Shown: positions 7,881 to 17,172, counted from the stretch's first letter. The stretch: 64,000 nucleotides of DNA from Bacillota bacterium (GCA_023410675.1 JAEYPM010000023.1:1-64000), one strand, 5' to 3'. Translations and numbers: made by a program. The notes: generated from the sequence alone by a model not told the origin.

Positions 7881-8687
7881 ATGCAAAAAAACAAACATGT
7901 TGTCTCTATTATATCTTCTTTAGTATGCTTTTTTCTTTTTTCGACAGTTATTTATGCCTATGAGCAAGGAACAGTAATTTTTGATAATACTAATTTAAGA
8001 ATAGTTCCTGATAATAATGCAATGATACTCTTTACACTAAGCAAGGGAGATTTAGTGAATATAGTTGACAAGCATGACGATAATTGGTATCTATTAGATA
8101 ATAATTTATATATTAGAAAAGATTATGTTCAGTTACAAAATGCAATAAAACCAAGGACACACATATTACTTTCAGAAAATGTTATGCATACAAAAGAAGG
8201 TTTTATCCCTCTATCACCTGGTGATAAGATTCAAATCTTAGGTAATGAAAATGGAATTATTCAAGCAGAATTTTTAGGTTTTACTGGATATATTTATCAT
8301 CTAGATGAGAATCTATCTATAGATAATGGGATTAAGTCTCTTATTGTCAATGAGGCATTAAGTTATGTAGGATATCCTTACCAATATGGAGGGAATTCGT
8401 TGACATCAGGTACTGATTGTTCAGGCTTTATTCATCTTATATATAAAAACTTCAATATTAACTTAGAGAGAAGTTCTTCTATGCAATATTTAGAAAATGG
8501 ATACTTTGTTGATGATTCACAGATACAAGAAGGAGATTTAGTCTTTTATGGAGAGAATAATCAAGTAACACACGTAGCACTATATATTGGAAACGGGCAG
8601 ATTGTTCATGCAGCATCCGAAAAGCAAGGTATATGTATAAGCAATATGAATATTAGTGTTCCTATTATAGGGATTAAAAGAATATAA
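7881..8687 (+). CDS. Secreted NlpC/P60 peptidoglycan endopeptidase with SH3 domains
   Basis: A 268-residue exported wall enzyme. A signal peptide covers about 1-26 (basic start, long hydrophobic core, cleavage near YAYEQG). Residues 28-145 look like two bacterial SH3-type wall-binding modules (TNLRIVPDNN...GDLVNIVD). The C-terminal NlpC/P60 domain has catalytic C180 in GTDCSGF, H231 in THVALYIG and H243 in IVHAASEKQG. Such enzymes cut the peptide stem of peptidoglycan, usually between gamma-D-Glu and the diamino acid. An in-frame stop just upstream (7872-7874) fixes the start near ATG 7881. It ends with a strong terminator and is followed by another wall enzyme gene. Confidence 0.92.
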   Translation: MQKNKHVVSIISSLVCFFLFSTVIYAYEQGTVIFDNTNLRIVPDNNAMILFTLSKGDLVNIVDKHDDNWYLLDNNLYIRKDYVQLQNAIKPRTHILLSENVMHTKEGFIPLSPGDKIQILGNENGIIQAEFLGFTGYIYHLDENLSIDNGIKSLIVNEALSYVGYPYQYGGNSLTSGTDCSGFIHLIYKNFNINLERSSSMQYLENGYFVDDSQIQEGDLVFYGENNQVTHVALYIGNGQIVHAASEKQGICISNMNISVPIIGIKRI

Positions 8688-8712
8688 CACAATTAAATAA
8701 TCTATACATAAA

Positions 8713-8767
8713 GCATTTGCAGGCTATTTAAGTTATTGTATAACTTAGAGCTTGCAAATGTTTTTTT
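8713..8767 (+). terminator. Terminator after the NlpC/P60 gene
   Basis: GCATTTGCA near 8713 pairs with TTGCAAATG ending at 8760, with inner pairing AAGTTA/TAACTT, followed by seven T. Confidence 0.8.
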
Positions 8768-8850
8768 GTGTCTATATGTCTATTAGGCTTAAGGGATATT
8801 CTATAAATTCATTGACTGTATATACCAATAATTTTCTGAAATGTCAATAA

Positions 8851-8878
8851 TTGATTATTATTATTTATTTGTTATAAT
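8851..8878 (+). promoter_or_regulatory. Promoter of the L,D-transpeptidase gene
   Basis: TTGATT at 8851-8856, a 16-bp spacer and TATAAT at 8873-8878, about 70 bases before the start codon. Confidence 0.5.
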
Positions 8879-8951
8879 TAAAAAAAGGTAAAAGATGGAA
8901 ATCAAACATTGTTGTGTGATTTTGCTATATTTTCAAAAAGGGGACTAATAT

Positions 8952-10712
8952 ATGCTAAAAAAAGGGATCATTATTTTATGTACTTGGTTTTTATTATTTA
9001 GTGTTTGTAAGGCACAAGAAGACCATAACTTGCTTTATAAAACACAACTTATGGAATTATTAACTCATGAAGGTTCATTTGATCGATTAAATATTTACAT
9101 ACAAGACAATTCTAGTGAAATAATCTCACGAGATACAGTAGCAAAAATAATATGCTCTTATTTAAATATATCACCTATCTATCTTTCAGAATCAGAAGAC
9201 ACATCTTCTCCATATATTGAAAGACTTATAATAGAAGGAATATGGGATAATAAGAAAGTAAATCCTATAGAACCTATTAGTGTTGAAGAGTGGGATGAAA
9301 TTTGGAAACACTTACAAGAGAATAAAAATAATATTAACAGTAAAGTTACTCTTAATAATAAAATACGCAGTGTGTGCATTGCTGACAAATTTGAACATGA
9401 TACGGAAGTTTATTATAAAGATCATAGCTATAAAGCCTATATGATATATAATACTAACTTCATCCCTATAGAAATAATAAAAAATATGGGGATGAGTGTA
9501 GAAACACAAAATGAAAGTATTTTTATTACAAGGCAAGAGAATAGTATATCCACCCCGCCATCTCATAAAATGTTAGAAGATAAGATTTATTTATCTGACA
9601 AAAACATCTATATTGGACATGTTAAAACAATTGGACTATTAATAGGTGATGAATACTATATTCCAATAAAAGCTCTTAATCTCTATTATGACGTTTTTTA
9701 TAATGATCAATATTTTATTATACAAGACAAAATAGATGAAATAAAAGATTATATAAAGATTGATGATAATTCTATTATCAATCTTACAGATGAAACGATT
9801 GTACTCAATTATATTGATCTGTTTTGGGATGGTATATGTTTTGTAGAAAAAGAATATACTTCAATTTTATTTCCAAATGAAAAGATATGTAAAACAGATA
9901 AATTATATAGTTTAAATAGTAAAATCAGTTATATTACTACGATTATTTCAAGAATTGAAACTAATACTTGTGTTTTAAATAATACTAATTATTTTGGCCA
10001 AAACAATACATATTTACTTAATATTTATTCGCAAAAAATAGGAAGCAATAATAATAGTAATAATAACAAAGAAACCCTTGATCAATTGTTTCCTGAGAAA
10101 GTTATTACTGCATCATTAAAAAATAATGGGAATACATTGAAAAAGGGACAGAATATTGAAATTTTTTCTGCAGAAAGTGGAAAATACTATATCGTATTAG
10201 ATGATAAAAAAAATAAGCATAAACTACCTTGGAATAGTCTAAATATACCAAAAGAATCAATTCCTGAAAAAAATGTTCCGAAAAATGAAGAAATAGAAAG
10301 TTATATTAATAGGCAAAACATTGATAGCAAAACACAATATCTGGTATGGACGGATTTGCACAGACAAAGAACGTACATTTTTAAGGGAAGCAAAAATAAT
10401 TGGAAGCTGATTAAAAATTTTCTTTGCTCAACAGGTAGAAACAAGACACCTACACCAAAAGGTCTTTTTGAATTGCAGGCCAAAATACCCTATTTTGGTA
10501 TAGAAAAGGGATATAGGTGTAAGAATGCTTTTCAGATATATGGAGATTATTTATATCATTCTATTATATTTGATAAAACAGGAAGTAAGGCTCTAGAAGG
10601 TAAAGGCGTTCTAGGCCATCAGGCTTCAGAAGGATGTATTCGTTTTACAGAGGAAGATAGTGCTTGGTTTTACAATACGATGACAAAAGGAACAAGAGTT
10701 TGGATAAGGTAA
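8952..10712 (+). CDS. Exported L,D-transpeptidase (YkuD) with long N-terminal region
   Basis: A 586-residue exported protein. Residues 1-21 form a signal peptide (cleavage near CKAQE). The YkuD L,D-transpeptidase domain is at about 455-586: the LVWTDLHRQRTYIF strand, STGRNKTPTPKGLF, then the active-site stretch GHQASEGCIRF with H556 and nucleophile C562. These enzymes make 3-3 peptidoglycan cross-links or attach proteins. The segment before it (about 30-450) is not recognised; it has beta-rich parts resembling copper-amine-oxidase-like N domains (YIPIKALNLYYDVFYNDQYFIIQ) and is rich in Asn. The YkuD domain at the C-terminus of a long exported protein fits substrate-binding modules upstream. 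Confidence 0.87.
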   Translation: MLKKGIIILCTWFLLFSVCKAQEDHNLLYKTQLMELLTHEGSFDRLNIYIQDNSSEIISRDTVAKIICSYLNISPIYLSESEDTSSPYIERLIIEGIWDNKKVNPIEPISVEEWDEIWKHLQENKNNINSKVTLNNKIRSVCIADKFEHDTEVYYKDHSYKAYMIYNTNFIPIEIIKNMGMSVETQNESIFITRQENSISTPPSHKMLEDKIYLSDKNIYIGHVKTIGLLIGDEYYIPIKALNLYYDVFYNDQYFIIQDKIDEIKDYIKIDDNSIINLTDETIVLNYIDLFWDGICFVEKEYTSILFPNEKICKTDKLYSLNSKISYITTIISRIETNTCVLNNTNYFGQNNTYLLNIYSQKIGSNNNSNNNKETLDQLFPEKVITASLKNNGNTLKKGQNIEIFSAESGKYYIVLDDKKNKHKLPWNSLNIPKESIPEKNVPKNEEIESYINRQNIDSKTQYLVWTDLHRQRTYIFKGSKNNWKLIKNFLCSTGRNKTPTPKGLFELQAKIPYFGIEKGYRCKNAFQIYGDYLYHSIIFDKTGSKALEGKGVLGHQASEGCIRFTEEDSAWFYNTMTKGTRVWIR

Positions 10713-10779
10713 TAACAGAAAAAAATATTTGTTTCATAAAAATATGGATATAATATATAAATTTCTATATAATAGTATA

Positions 10780-10821
10780 GAATTCACATTTTGCATATTG
10801 GCTATATTATTAGGTGAATTC
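10780..10821 (+). promoter_or_regulatory. Leader dyad, copy A (before the M18 aminopeptidase)
   Basis: GAATTCAC at 10780-10787 and GTGAATTC at 10814-10821 form a perfect 8-bp inverted repeat around 26 bases. A TATAAT-like sequence (about 10769-10774) is just upstream and the start codon is 40 bases downstream. The first 13 bases, including CACATTTTG, recur at 13744 and, in part, at 49465. Confidence 0.5.
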
Positions 10822-10861
10822 ATCCCAAACAATAATTAAAACTTATAGAAGGAGCATGAGA

Positions 10862-12256
10862 ATGACACAATTTAAAAAAGAATATAAGAATGTATGGGAA
10901 TTTTATACAGAGGAAGATAAGAAACAGTTATTTAGTTATGGAGAAAGATATATAAAATTTCTTTCTGAGTGCAAAACAGAAAGGGAATGTGTGCGTTATA
11001 TGATTAAGATGGCTGAAAAGGAAGGCTATCAGCATTTAGAAGATCTTATTAAGTTCAATGCAAAGCTATCACCTGGAGATAAAGTTTATGCAAACTATAA
11101 TGATAAAACCTTAATTATGTTCTGTGTAGGAAAAGAACCTTTAGAAAAGGGATTAAATATATTAGGAGCACATATTGATTCTCCAAGATTAGATCTTAAA
11201 CCAAATCCTCTCTATGAAGATACGGATCTTGCAATGTTTAAAACACATTACTATGGTGGGGTAAAGAAATATCAATGGGTATCCTTGCCACTTGCAATTC
11301 ATGGGATTGTTGCTAAAAAAGATGGACAGGTTATTGATATTGTAATCGGAGAAACTGAAGATGATCCTGTTGTGGGTATTTCTGATCTTCTTATTCACTT
11401 ATCAAAAGAGCAAATGGAAAAAAAATTATCTGATGCTATTACTGGGGAAGATTTAAATATTTGTCTTGGAACCATACCTTTAAAAGGAGAAGAAAAAGAG
11501 AAGGTAAAAGCAAACATATTAACTATCTTAAACAGTAAATATGGCATCGATGAAGAAGATCTAGTATCAGCTGAACTTCAGATTGTTCCAGCAGGTAAAG
11601 CTCGTGATTATGGGCTCGATAGAAGTATGATCATTGGTTATGGTCAAGATGATAGGGTGTGTGCTTACGCATCTTTTGAGGCTCAGCTAGAAGTGACTAA
11701 TCCAACAAAAACAACAGTAACTATTTTAGTTGATAAAGAGGAAATTGGAAGTGTAGGAGCTTCAGGTATGCAATCTAAATATTTTGAGAACACAATTGCG
11801 GAATTGTTAAATTTAGTAGGACAATATTCTAGTTTAAAGCTAAGGCGTACATTATCAAATTCCAAGATGCTTTCTTCAGATGTGACAGCAGGATATGACC
11901 CTAACTTCCCAACTGTATTAGACAAATATAATGCTGCTTATTTTAATAAAGGTGTTGTGTTTAACAAATACACGGGGTCAAGAGGTAAGTCTGGTTCAAA
12001 TGAAGCAAATGCTGAATATATGGCACAGTTAAGAAAGATTATGGAAGATAATAATGTAACATGGCAAACGTCAGAACTTGGCAAAGTAGATTTAGGTGGT
12101 GGAGGCACAATCGCCTATATACTTGCTAATTATGGAATGGATGTTATTGACTGTGGAATTCCAGTTCATAGCATGCATGCTCCATGGGAAATAACGAATA
12201 AAGCAGATTTATATGAAACAAGAAAAGCATATATTGCGTTTTTAAAGAATGCATAA
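10862..12256 (+). CDS. M18-family aspartyl/leucyl aminopeptidase
   Basis: A 464-residue metalloaminopeptidase of family M18 (aminopeptidase I type), which trims N-terminal residues from peptides in the cytosol as a large tetrahedral assembly. Di-metal site segments are visible: GAHIDSPR, GQDDRVCA, DKEEIGSVGASG, and near the end PVHSMHAPWE. A GTG at 10814 could extend the frame, but GGAG at 10851-10854 is 7 bases before ATG 10862, which is therefore chosen. The leader holds one of three related dyads. Only 29 bp separate it from ppiB, and the M19 dipeptidase follows, so a peptide-processing operon is likely. Confidence 0.92.
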   Translation: MTQFKKEYKNVWEFYTEEDKKQLFSYGERYIKFLSECKTERECVRYMIKMAEKEGYQHLEDLIKFNAKLSPGDKVYANYNDKTLIMFCVGKEPLEKGLNILGAHIDSPRLDLKPNPLYEDTDLAMFKTHYYGGVKKYQWVSLPLAIHGIVAKKDGQVIDIVIGETEDDPVVGISDLLIHLSKEQMEKKLSDAITGEDLNICLGTIPLKGEEKEKVKANILTILNSKYGIDEEDLVSAELQIVPAGKARDYGLDRSMIIGYGQDDRVCAYASFEAQLEVTNPTKTTVTILVDKEEIGSVGASGMQSKYFENTIAELLNLVGQYSSLKLRRTLSNSKMLSSDVTAGYDPNFPTVLDKYNAAYFNKGVVFNKYTGSRGKSGSNEANAEYMAQLRKIMEDNNVTWQTSELGKVDLGGGGTIAYILANYGMDVIDCGIPVHSMHAPWEITNKADLYETRKAYIAFLKNA

Positions 12257-12285
12257 AAATATAATATTAAGTGAGGTAAATAAAC

Positions 12286-12780
12286 ATGAGTAATAATCCT
12301 AAAGCTACAATAACAATGAGTGATTCTAAAACAATACGCCTAGAGCTATATCCTGAGGTTGCTCCAAAAACAGTCAGTAACTTTATAGATCTGGCAAAAA
12401 AAGGGTTTTATGATGGATTAACTTTTCATAGAATAATAAAAGGTTTTATGATACAGGGAGGCTGCCCACAAGGAACAGGCACTGGTGGACCAGGACATCA
12501 AATTAAAGGTGAATTCAAAATGAATGGGTTTGATAATCCAATCAAACATGAACGAGGCGTTATATCTATGGCTAGAGCACAAAATCCTGATTCAGCAGGC
12601 TCTCAATTTTTTATTATGCACCAAGATGCACCCCATTTAGATGGACAATATGCTGCATTTGGCAAGGTTATAGAAGGAATGGATGTCGTAGATGATATTG
12701 CAAATTCAAAAACAGGTGCTATGGATAGACCGAATGCTCCTGTTATTATGCAATCTATTACAATAGAAGACGAAGCTTAA
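12286..12780 (+). CDS. ppiB: Peptidyl-prolyl cis-trans isomerase, cyclophilin type
   Basis: A 164-residue cytosolic cyclophilin, which speeds proline isomerisation in protein folding. The active site is intact: FHRIIKGFMIQGG with the catalytic Arg, then GSQFFIMHQDAPHLDGQYAAFGKV with the FFI and LDG segments. There is no signal peptide. GTGAGG lies 10 bases before ATG 12286. The stop TAA shares its last base with the ATG of the next gene, so the M19 dipeptidase is translationally coupled. A second, exported and divergent cyclophilin is encoded 1.5 kb downstream. Confidence 0.95.
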   Translation: MSNNPKATITMSDSKTIRLELYPEVAPKTVSNFIDLAKKGFYDGLTFHRIIKGFMIQGGCPQGTGTGGPGHQIKGEFKMNGFDNPIKHERGVISMARAQNPDSAGSQFFIMHQDAPHLDGQYAAFGKVIEGMDVVDDIANSKTGAMDRPNAPVIMQSITIEDEA

Positions 12781-13700
12781 TGCCTATTATAGATTTACAT
12801 GCGGATACAGCAAGTAAAATATATAGGTATAAGCATAAGCTAGCTAAAAATACATGTCATATAGATATTGAAAAACTAGAAAAAGGTAATTACTTAGCAC
12901 AGTGGTTTGCTATTTGTATTGATACACATGGTGATCAAAATAGCTATATGGACGATGCCTATAAAATATATACTTATTTTTTAGATGAAATAGACCATAA
13001 TAACACGAAAATTCAGCTTGCAACATCCTATAAAGATTATGAACGTATTAAAGAGAATAAAAAAACAGCCGCCTTTTTATCTATAGAAGAAGGACAGATA
13101 ATAGGTGACGATTTGTCTAATATCGATGCACTGTATAATTGGGGGGTTCGCATGATGACTCTAACATGGAACTATGAAAATAAGTTAGGATATCCCCATT
13201 CTATAAATAAAGGGCTTACTGCATTTGGAAAAGAAGTTGTTAATTATTTAGAGAAAAAAAGTATTTTTCTTGATGTATCTCATTTGTCTGAAGCTGGAGT
13301 AAGAGATATAACATCTATTTATAAAAAGCCCATTATTGCTTCACATTGTAATGCAAGAAACCTTCATAATCACACAAGAAATTTATCGGATGATGTCATT
13401 TTACTCATTGCAAAAAGTGGTGGTATAATAGGGGTTAATTTTTATAGTTATTTATTAAATGGAAGTCATGAAAGTTCCATAGAAGACATTTTAAGTCAAA
13501 TCGATTATCTATATAGAATTGGTGGAAGGGACATTGTAGCTTTAGGAACTGATTTTGATGGCATTGATTGTAATTTAGAGGTATGCAATGCCGCAGAAAT
13601 GGATAAACTAATATTTAGGTTATCAAAAACATATGGAGAAGACTTAGCAGAACATATAAGTTATAGAAATTTTGAGAAGTTAATGAAAAAATGTTTATAG
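12780..13700 (+). CDS. M19-family membrane dipeptidase-like metallopeptidase
   Basis: A 306-residue TIM-barrel metallopeptidase of the renal dipeptidase family, which splits dipeptides and in some members D-amino-acid-containing dipeptides. Zinc ligands are seen as H7 and D9 in DLHADT, the Glu in LSIEEGQ, the His in LDVSHLSE and the His in ASHCNARN. GTDFDGI near the end is also conserved. There is no signal peptide. It overlaps the ppiB stop by one base and has no separate ribosome site, so it depends on translational coupling. With the M18 aminopeptidase it may complete peptide breakdown. Confidence 0.92.
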   Translation: MPIIDLHADTASKIYRYKHKLAKNTCHIDIEKLEKGNYLAQWFAICIDTHGDQNSYMDDAYKIYTYFLDEIDHNNTKIQLATSYKDYERIKENKKTAAFLSIEEGQIIGDDLSNIDALYNWGVRMMTLTWNYENKLGYPHSINKGLTAFGKEVVNYLEKKSIFLDVSHLSEAGVRDITSIYKKPIIASHCNARNLHNHTRNLSDDVILLIAKSGGIIGVNFYSYLLNGSHESSIEDILSQIDYLYRIGGRDIVALGTDFDGIDCNLEVCNAAEMDKLIFRLSKTYGEDLAEHISYRNFEKLMKKCL

Positions 13701-13743
13701 TTATCTCCTCAAATGTTTTAGTATATGTTATACTGACTATATC

Positions 13744-13793
13744 AAATTCACATTTTGACTATAGTCTATACTTTGCATATTCACTGTGAATTT
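13744..13793 (+). promoter_or_regulatory. Leader dyad, copy B (before the DUF1292 gene)
   Basis: AAATTCAC at 13744-13751 and GTGAATTT at 13786-13793 form a perfect 8-bp inverted repeat. Inside are the palindrome GACTATAGTC (13757-13766) and TTTGCATATT, also present in copy A. A TATACT -10-like sequence is just upstream and AAGGAGG just downstream. Confidence 0.5.
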
Positions 13794-13819
13794 ATTTAAT
13801 ACTCAAGGAGGAAATGAAA

Positions 13820-14161
13820 ATGGATGAAAATAAAAAATGTGACCACGACTGTCATGATGAGGGTTGTGATTGTGGTCATAATCATGACGAAGCTCCTGTA
13901 ATATATGTTACATTTGATGATGAAGATAAGGAAGTAGCATGTGATGTATTAGGAATCTTCGATGTGGATGATCAAGAATATATCGCATTATCACCTCAAG
14001 ATAGTGAGGAAATTCTTATTTATCGTTATGCCGAAGATGGAGAAGAAATAAAGCTTGATGAAATAGAAAGTGATGAAGAATACGAAAAAGTAACAGAAGA
14101 ATTTGATAATATTTACTTTGCAGGTTTTGATGAAGATTTTGATGGAGAACTTGAAGAATAA
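13820..14161 (+). CDS. DUF1292 family protein with Cys/His-rich N-terminus
   Basis: A 113-residue acidic protein. Residues 25-100 match the DUF1292 family (YrzB-like in Firmicutes): VIYVTFDDEDKEV, CDVLGIFDVDDQEYIAL, then ILIYRY. The function of the family is unknown. The first 24 residues add a Cys/His cluster (CDHDCHDEGCDCGHNHD) able to bind metal, which is unusual for the family as I know it. AAGGAGG at 13805-13811 is 8 bases before ATG 13820 but only 2 before the in-frame ATG at 13814, so 13820 is chosen. Its leader contains dyad copy B and it is followed directly by a very strong terminator. Confidence 0.82.
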   Translation: MDENKKCDHDCHDEGCDCGHNHDEAPVIYVTFDDEDKEVACDVLGIFDVDDQEYIALSPQDSEEILIYRYAEDGEEIKLDEIESDEEYEKVTEEFDNIYFAGFDEDFDGELEE

Positions 14162-14214
14162 TAAGGAAAAGTAAAAGCATTTCACTATGTGGAATGCTTT
14201 TACTTTTCCTTATT
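14160..14214. terminator. Terminator with 22-bp perfect stem
   Basis: AATAAGGAAAAGTAAAAGCA and two more bases (14160-14181) pair perfectly with 14193-14214 around an 11-base loop. The arm begins at the DUF1292 stop codon. The right arm is T-rich. It could work in both directions. Confidence 0.75.
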
Positions 14215-14315
14215 ATAAAATAACTTGTAAGTAATTAGCTTGTTTATTTCCAAATGGTATAAAATCTTCCTAATTTAGTAATACTAATAAAAAACTAATA
14301 GGAAGAGTGCATTAA

Positions 14316-14963
14316 GTGAAAAAGATTTTATTATTCATGACGACTATTTGTATTGCTATTTCTGTTTATATAAATATAAACCATGCCATAATCAAAGAAA
14401 GTACCAGCACACAAATAAAAAATCCTATTGCAACTGTAGTTTTTAGCAATGAAAAAACGTTAAAAATAGAATTATACCCAGACAAAGCCCCAAACACAGT
14501 CAATAACTTTATTTATCTTATTGAGCATCATTTTTATGATAATCTGCCTATAAATAAAATTATTCCCGGTTATATTATACAGATGGGGGATCCTATTGGA
14601 GATTCTACAGGTTTCCCTGGATATTTTATTAAAAGTGAATGTAAAAATAATACGATAAGAAATCCATTAAAGCATTCTAAAGGTGTCATATCTATGTGTA
14701 GAGGGAAAGAGTATAATACAGAGGGATCTCAACTATTTATACTTCTTAAAGATGACCCAAGCCTAGATGGAAAATATACCTCCTTTGGCAAAGTCATAGA
14801 AGGTATAGATGTACTAGATGAGATAGGTAACATGTCTGTTAACAAAGATAATTCACCTAAACAGGCTATACTAATTAAAAGTATTAATATAGAAACATTT
14901 GGCATACACTATGATGAACCTGAAATGATTTCAATGAAAGAAACACTCAGTAGAAATCATTAA
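14316..14963 (+). CDS. Exported cyclophilin-like protein with altered catalytic Arg
   Basis: A 215-residue protein with a membrane anchor or signal peptide (about 1-24, no lipobox) and a cyclophilin domain at 38-200. It aligns well with ppiB at 12286, but the FHR at the active site is replaced: LPINKIIPGYIIQMGD, so the catalytic Arg is Lys here. The later FFIMH is LFILL, while LDGKYTSFGKV is kept. Isomerase activity is therefore doubtful, and a binding or chaperone role outside the cell is possible. The GTG start at 14316 has GGAAGAG upstream. A terminator follows. It may be an old duplicate of the ppiB gene 1.5 kb away. Confidence 0.85.
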   Translation: MKKILLFMTTICIAISVYININHAIIKESTSTQIKNPIATVVFSNEKTLKIELYPDKAPNTVNNFIYLIEHHFYDNLPINKIIPGYIIQMGDPIGDSTGFPGYFIKSECKNNTIRNPLKHSKGVISMCRGKEYNTEGSQLFILLKDDPSLDGKYTSFGKVIEGIDVLDEIGNMSVNKDNSPKQAILIKSINIETFGIHYDEPEMISMKETLSRNH

Positions 14964-15071
14964 TACTATATTTAAAGGCAACACACATCATTCACTTACT
15001 CATTGTCTAAACTTTGTATTCTCAAGGTAAATGCACAAAGTACAACTGAACATGTAAAATATGATTTCTAT

Positions 15072-15099
15072 AGAGACTATTTTATGGTCTCTTTTTTTT
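15072..15099 (+). terminator. Terminator after the exported cyclophilin gene
   Basis: AGAGAC at 15072-15077 pairs with GTCTCT at 15086-15091, followed by eight T. Confidence 0.75.
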
Positions 15100-15204
15100 A
15101 CAATAATCTAAATGGAAAAAAAAGATCATGTATTATTATAACTTGACAAGCATTCATATTTTATTTAGAGTAAATGATGAGAAGATATGAGTAGGTGATA
15201 ATAA

Positions 15205-17172
15205 ATGGAGCAGAAAACATATGATAATCAAAGTATATCTTCACTTAAAGGTGCCGATAGAGTAAGACTTAGGCCTGGAGTTATATTTGGTTCAGACGGA
15301 ATAGAAGGATGTCAGCATTCGGTATTTGAAATTTTGGCAAATGCGATAGATGAAGCTAAAGAGGGTTTTGGTTCTGTTATCAATGTAACATTACATGCCG
15401 ATCATTCTATAACTATAGAAGATTATGGAAGAGGCATACCACTAGATTATAATGAAATAGAAGGGAAATATAACTGGGAACTTGTATTCTGTGAGCTGTA
15501 TGCTGGTGGCAAGTATAATAATAATGAAGGTGACAATTATGAGTTTAGTTTAGGACTAAATGGGCTTGGCTCATGTGCAACCCAATATAGTTCTGAATAT
15601 ATGGATGTACGTGTTTGCCGAGATGGATACTGCTATGAGCTTAGATTTGAAAAAGGCGAGAACATAGGTGGACTAAAAAAATATGAATATCCATATAAAA
15701 AAACAGGGACTAAGATCCATTGGAAGCCAGATAAGGAAGTTTTTACAGATATTAATATTTCAACCGAGTATATGCAGCACATATTAGAAAAACAGGCGAT
15801 TGTCAATGCAGGTCTTAAATTTTTATACACTGATGAAATAATTCAAGTCAATGAAGAATATATCTATGAAGATGGTATTACAGGATACGTAAAAGAGATA
15901 GCTCAGTCTAATAATTTTACAGATGTGCTTTTTTTAGAAAATGAAACAAAGGGACAAGATAGCCCAGATAGGCCAGAATATAAGTTGAAGTTTCAAATAG
16001 CATTTTGCTTCTGCAATGAAAACCCTACTCTTGAATATTATCATAATTCAAGTTACCTTGAGTATGGAGGATCACCAGATAAAGCGATAAAAAATGCTTT
16101 TTTATATTCTATTGATAAGTATTTGAAAAATGAAAATCTGTATAACAAAAATGAGAAAAAGATTAGTTTCATAGATATACAAGATAGCTTGATTCTTGTT
16201 TCTAATTCTTTTTCCACAATAACGAGTTATGAAAATCAAACAAAAAAATCTATTACCAATAAATTTGTTCAAGATGCGATCCAAGACTATTTAAAAGAGT
16301 ATCTTCATGTTTACTTTATTGAAAACAAAGATGATGCAAACAAAATAGCTAAACAAATCTTAATTAATAAAAGAAGTAGAGAAAAGGCTGAGAAAACAAG
16401 AATTAATATAAAAAAGGAACTGAGTGGTTCAATAGATATCGGAAACCGGGTTAAAAAATTTGTTGATTGTAGGAGCAAGGATGTTAGTAAAAGGGAATTA
16501 TATATTGTAGAAGGAGACTCAGCTTTAGGATCATGCAAATTAGGTAGAAATGCTGAATTTCAAGGAATCATGCCGGTCCGTGGTAAAATATTAAATTGTT
16601 TAAAATCAGACTATAATAAAATTTTTAATAGCGATATTATTATAGATTTACTTAAAGTTTTAGGTTGTGGTATAGAAGTGACCTCTAAACACAATAAAGA
16701 TCTTCATACTTTCAATCTAAACAATCTAAGATGGAATAAAATTATTATTTGCACCGATGCAGATGTTGATGGATTTCAAATTCGTACATTAATACTTACG
16801 ATGCTCTATACACTAGTGCCAACACTTATTAAAGAAGGACGAGTATTCATTGCAGAAACCCCTCTGTATGAGATAACGACAAAAAATGATACATTATTTG
16901 CTTATTCTGAATATGAAAAAAATAAAATTGTAAGCACTTTAAAAACAAAATATACGCTTCAACGCTCAAAGGGACTTGGAGAAAATGATCCTGAAATGAT
17001 GTGGCTAACAACTATGTCTCCAGAGACAAGAAGGCTCATACAAGTTATGCCAGAAGGTGAAACAGAGACCAAAGAGATGTTTGAAATATTATTAGGTGAT
17101 AACATAAATGGAAGAAAAGAATTTATTGCAGATGTAGGTCCTACTTACTTAGAGCTAATTGATATTCAATAG
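15205..17172 (+). CDS. Type IIA topoisomerase subunit B, divergent (ParE/GyrB-like)
   Basis: A 655-residue ATPase subunit of a type IIA DNA topoisomerase. GHKL ATPase motifs: NAIDEAKEG, DYGRGIP and GLNGLGS. Transducer region about 230-400. TOPRIM motifs: VEGDSALGS, PVRGKILN, and TDADVDGFQIR. C-terminal QRSKGLGEND is the usual QRYKGLGEM segment. The sequence departs from standard GyrB/ParE in several motifs (RPGVIFGSDGIEG for RPGMYIGS, GDSALGS for GDSAGGS, DGFQIR for DGAHIR). It is paired with the A subunit 15 bp downstream. Topoisomerase IV (decatenation) is likely if a standard gyrAB exists elsewhere, but this cannot be seen here. A TTGACA at 15143 may be its promoter. Confidence 0.85.
   Translation: MEQKTYDNQSISSLKGADRVRLRPGVIFGSDGIEGCQHSVFEILANAIDEAKEGFGSVINVTLHADHSITIEDYGRGIPLDYNEIEGKYNWELVFCELYAGGKYNNNEGDNYEFSLGLNGLGSCATQYSSEYMDVRVCRDGYCYELRFEKGENIGGLKKYEYPYKKTGTKIHWKPDKEVFTDINISTEYMQHILEKQAIVNAGLKFLYTDEIIQVNEEYIYEDGITGYVKEIAQSNNFTDVLFLENETKGQDSPDRPEYKLKFQIAFCFCNENPTLEYYHNSSYLEYGGSPDKAIKNAFLYSIDKYLKNENLYNKNEKKISFIDIQDSLILVSNSFSTITSYENQTKKSITNKFVQDAIQDYLKEYLHVYFIENKDDANKIAKQILINKRSREKAEKTRINIKKELSGSIDIGNRVKKFVDCRSKDVSKRELYIVEGDSALGSCKLGRNAEFQGIMPVRGKILNCLKSDYNKIFNSDIIIDLLKVLGCGIEVTSKHNKDLHTFNLNNLRWNKIIICTDADVDGFQIRTLILTMLYTLVPTLIKEGRVFIAETPLYEITTKNDTLFAYSEYEKNKIVSTLKTKYTLQRSKGLGENDPEMMWLTTMSPETRRLIQVMPEGETETKEMFEILLGDNINGRKEFIADVGPTYLELIDIQ

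Noticed and set aside
10814..10861. GTG start for the aminopeptidase
   Set aside because: It lies inside the leader dyad and has no ribosome site, whereas GGAG lies 7 bases before ATG 10862.
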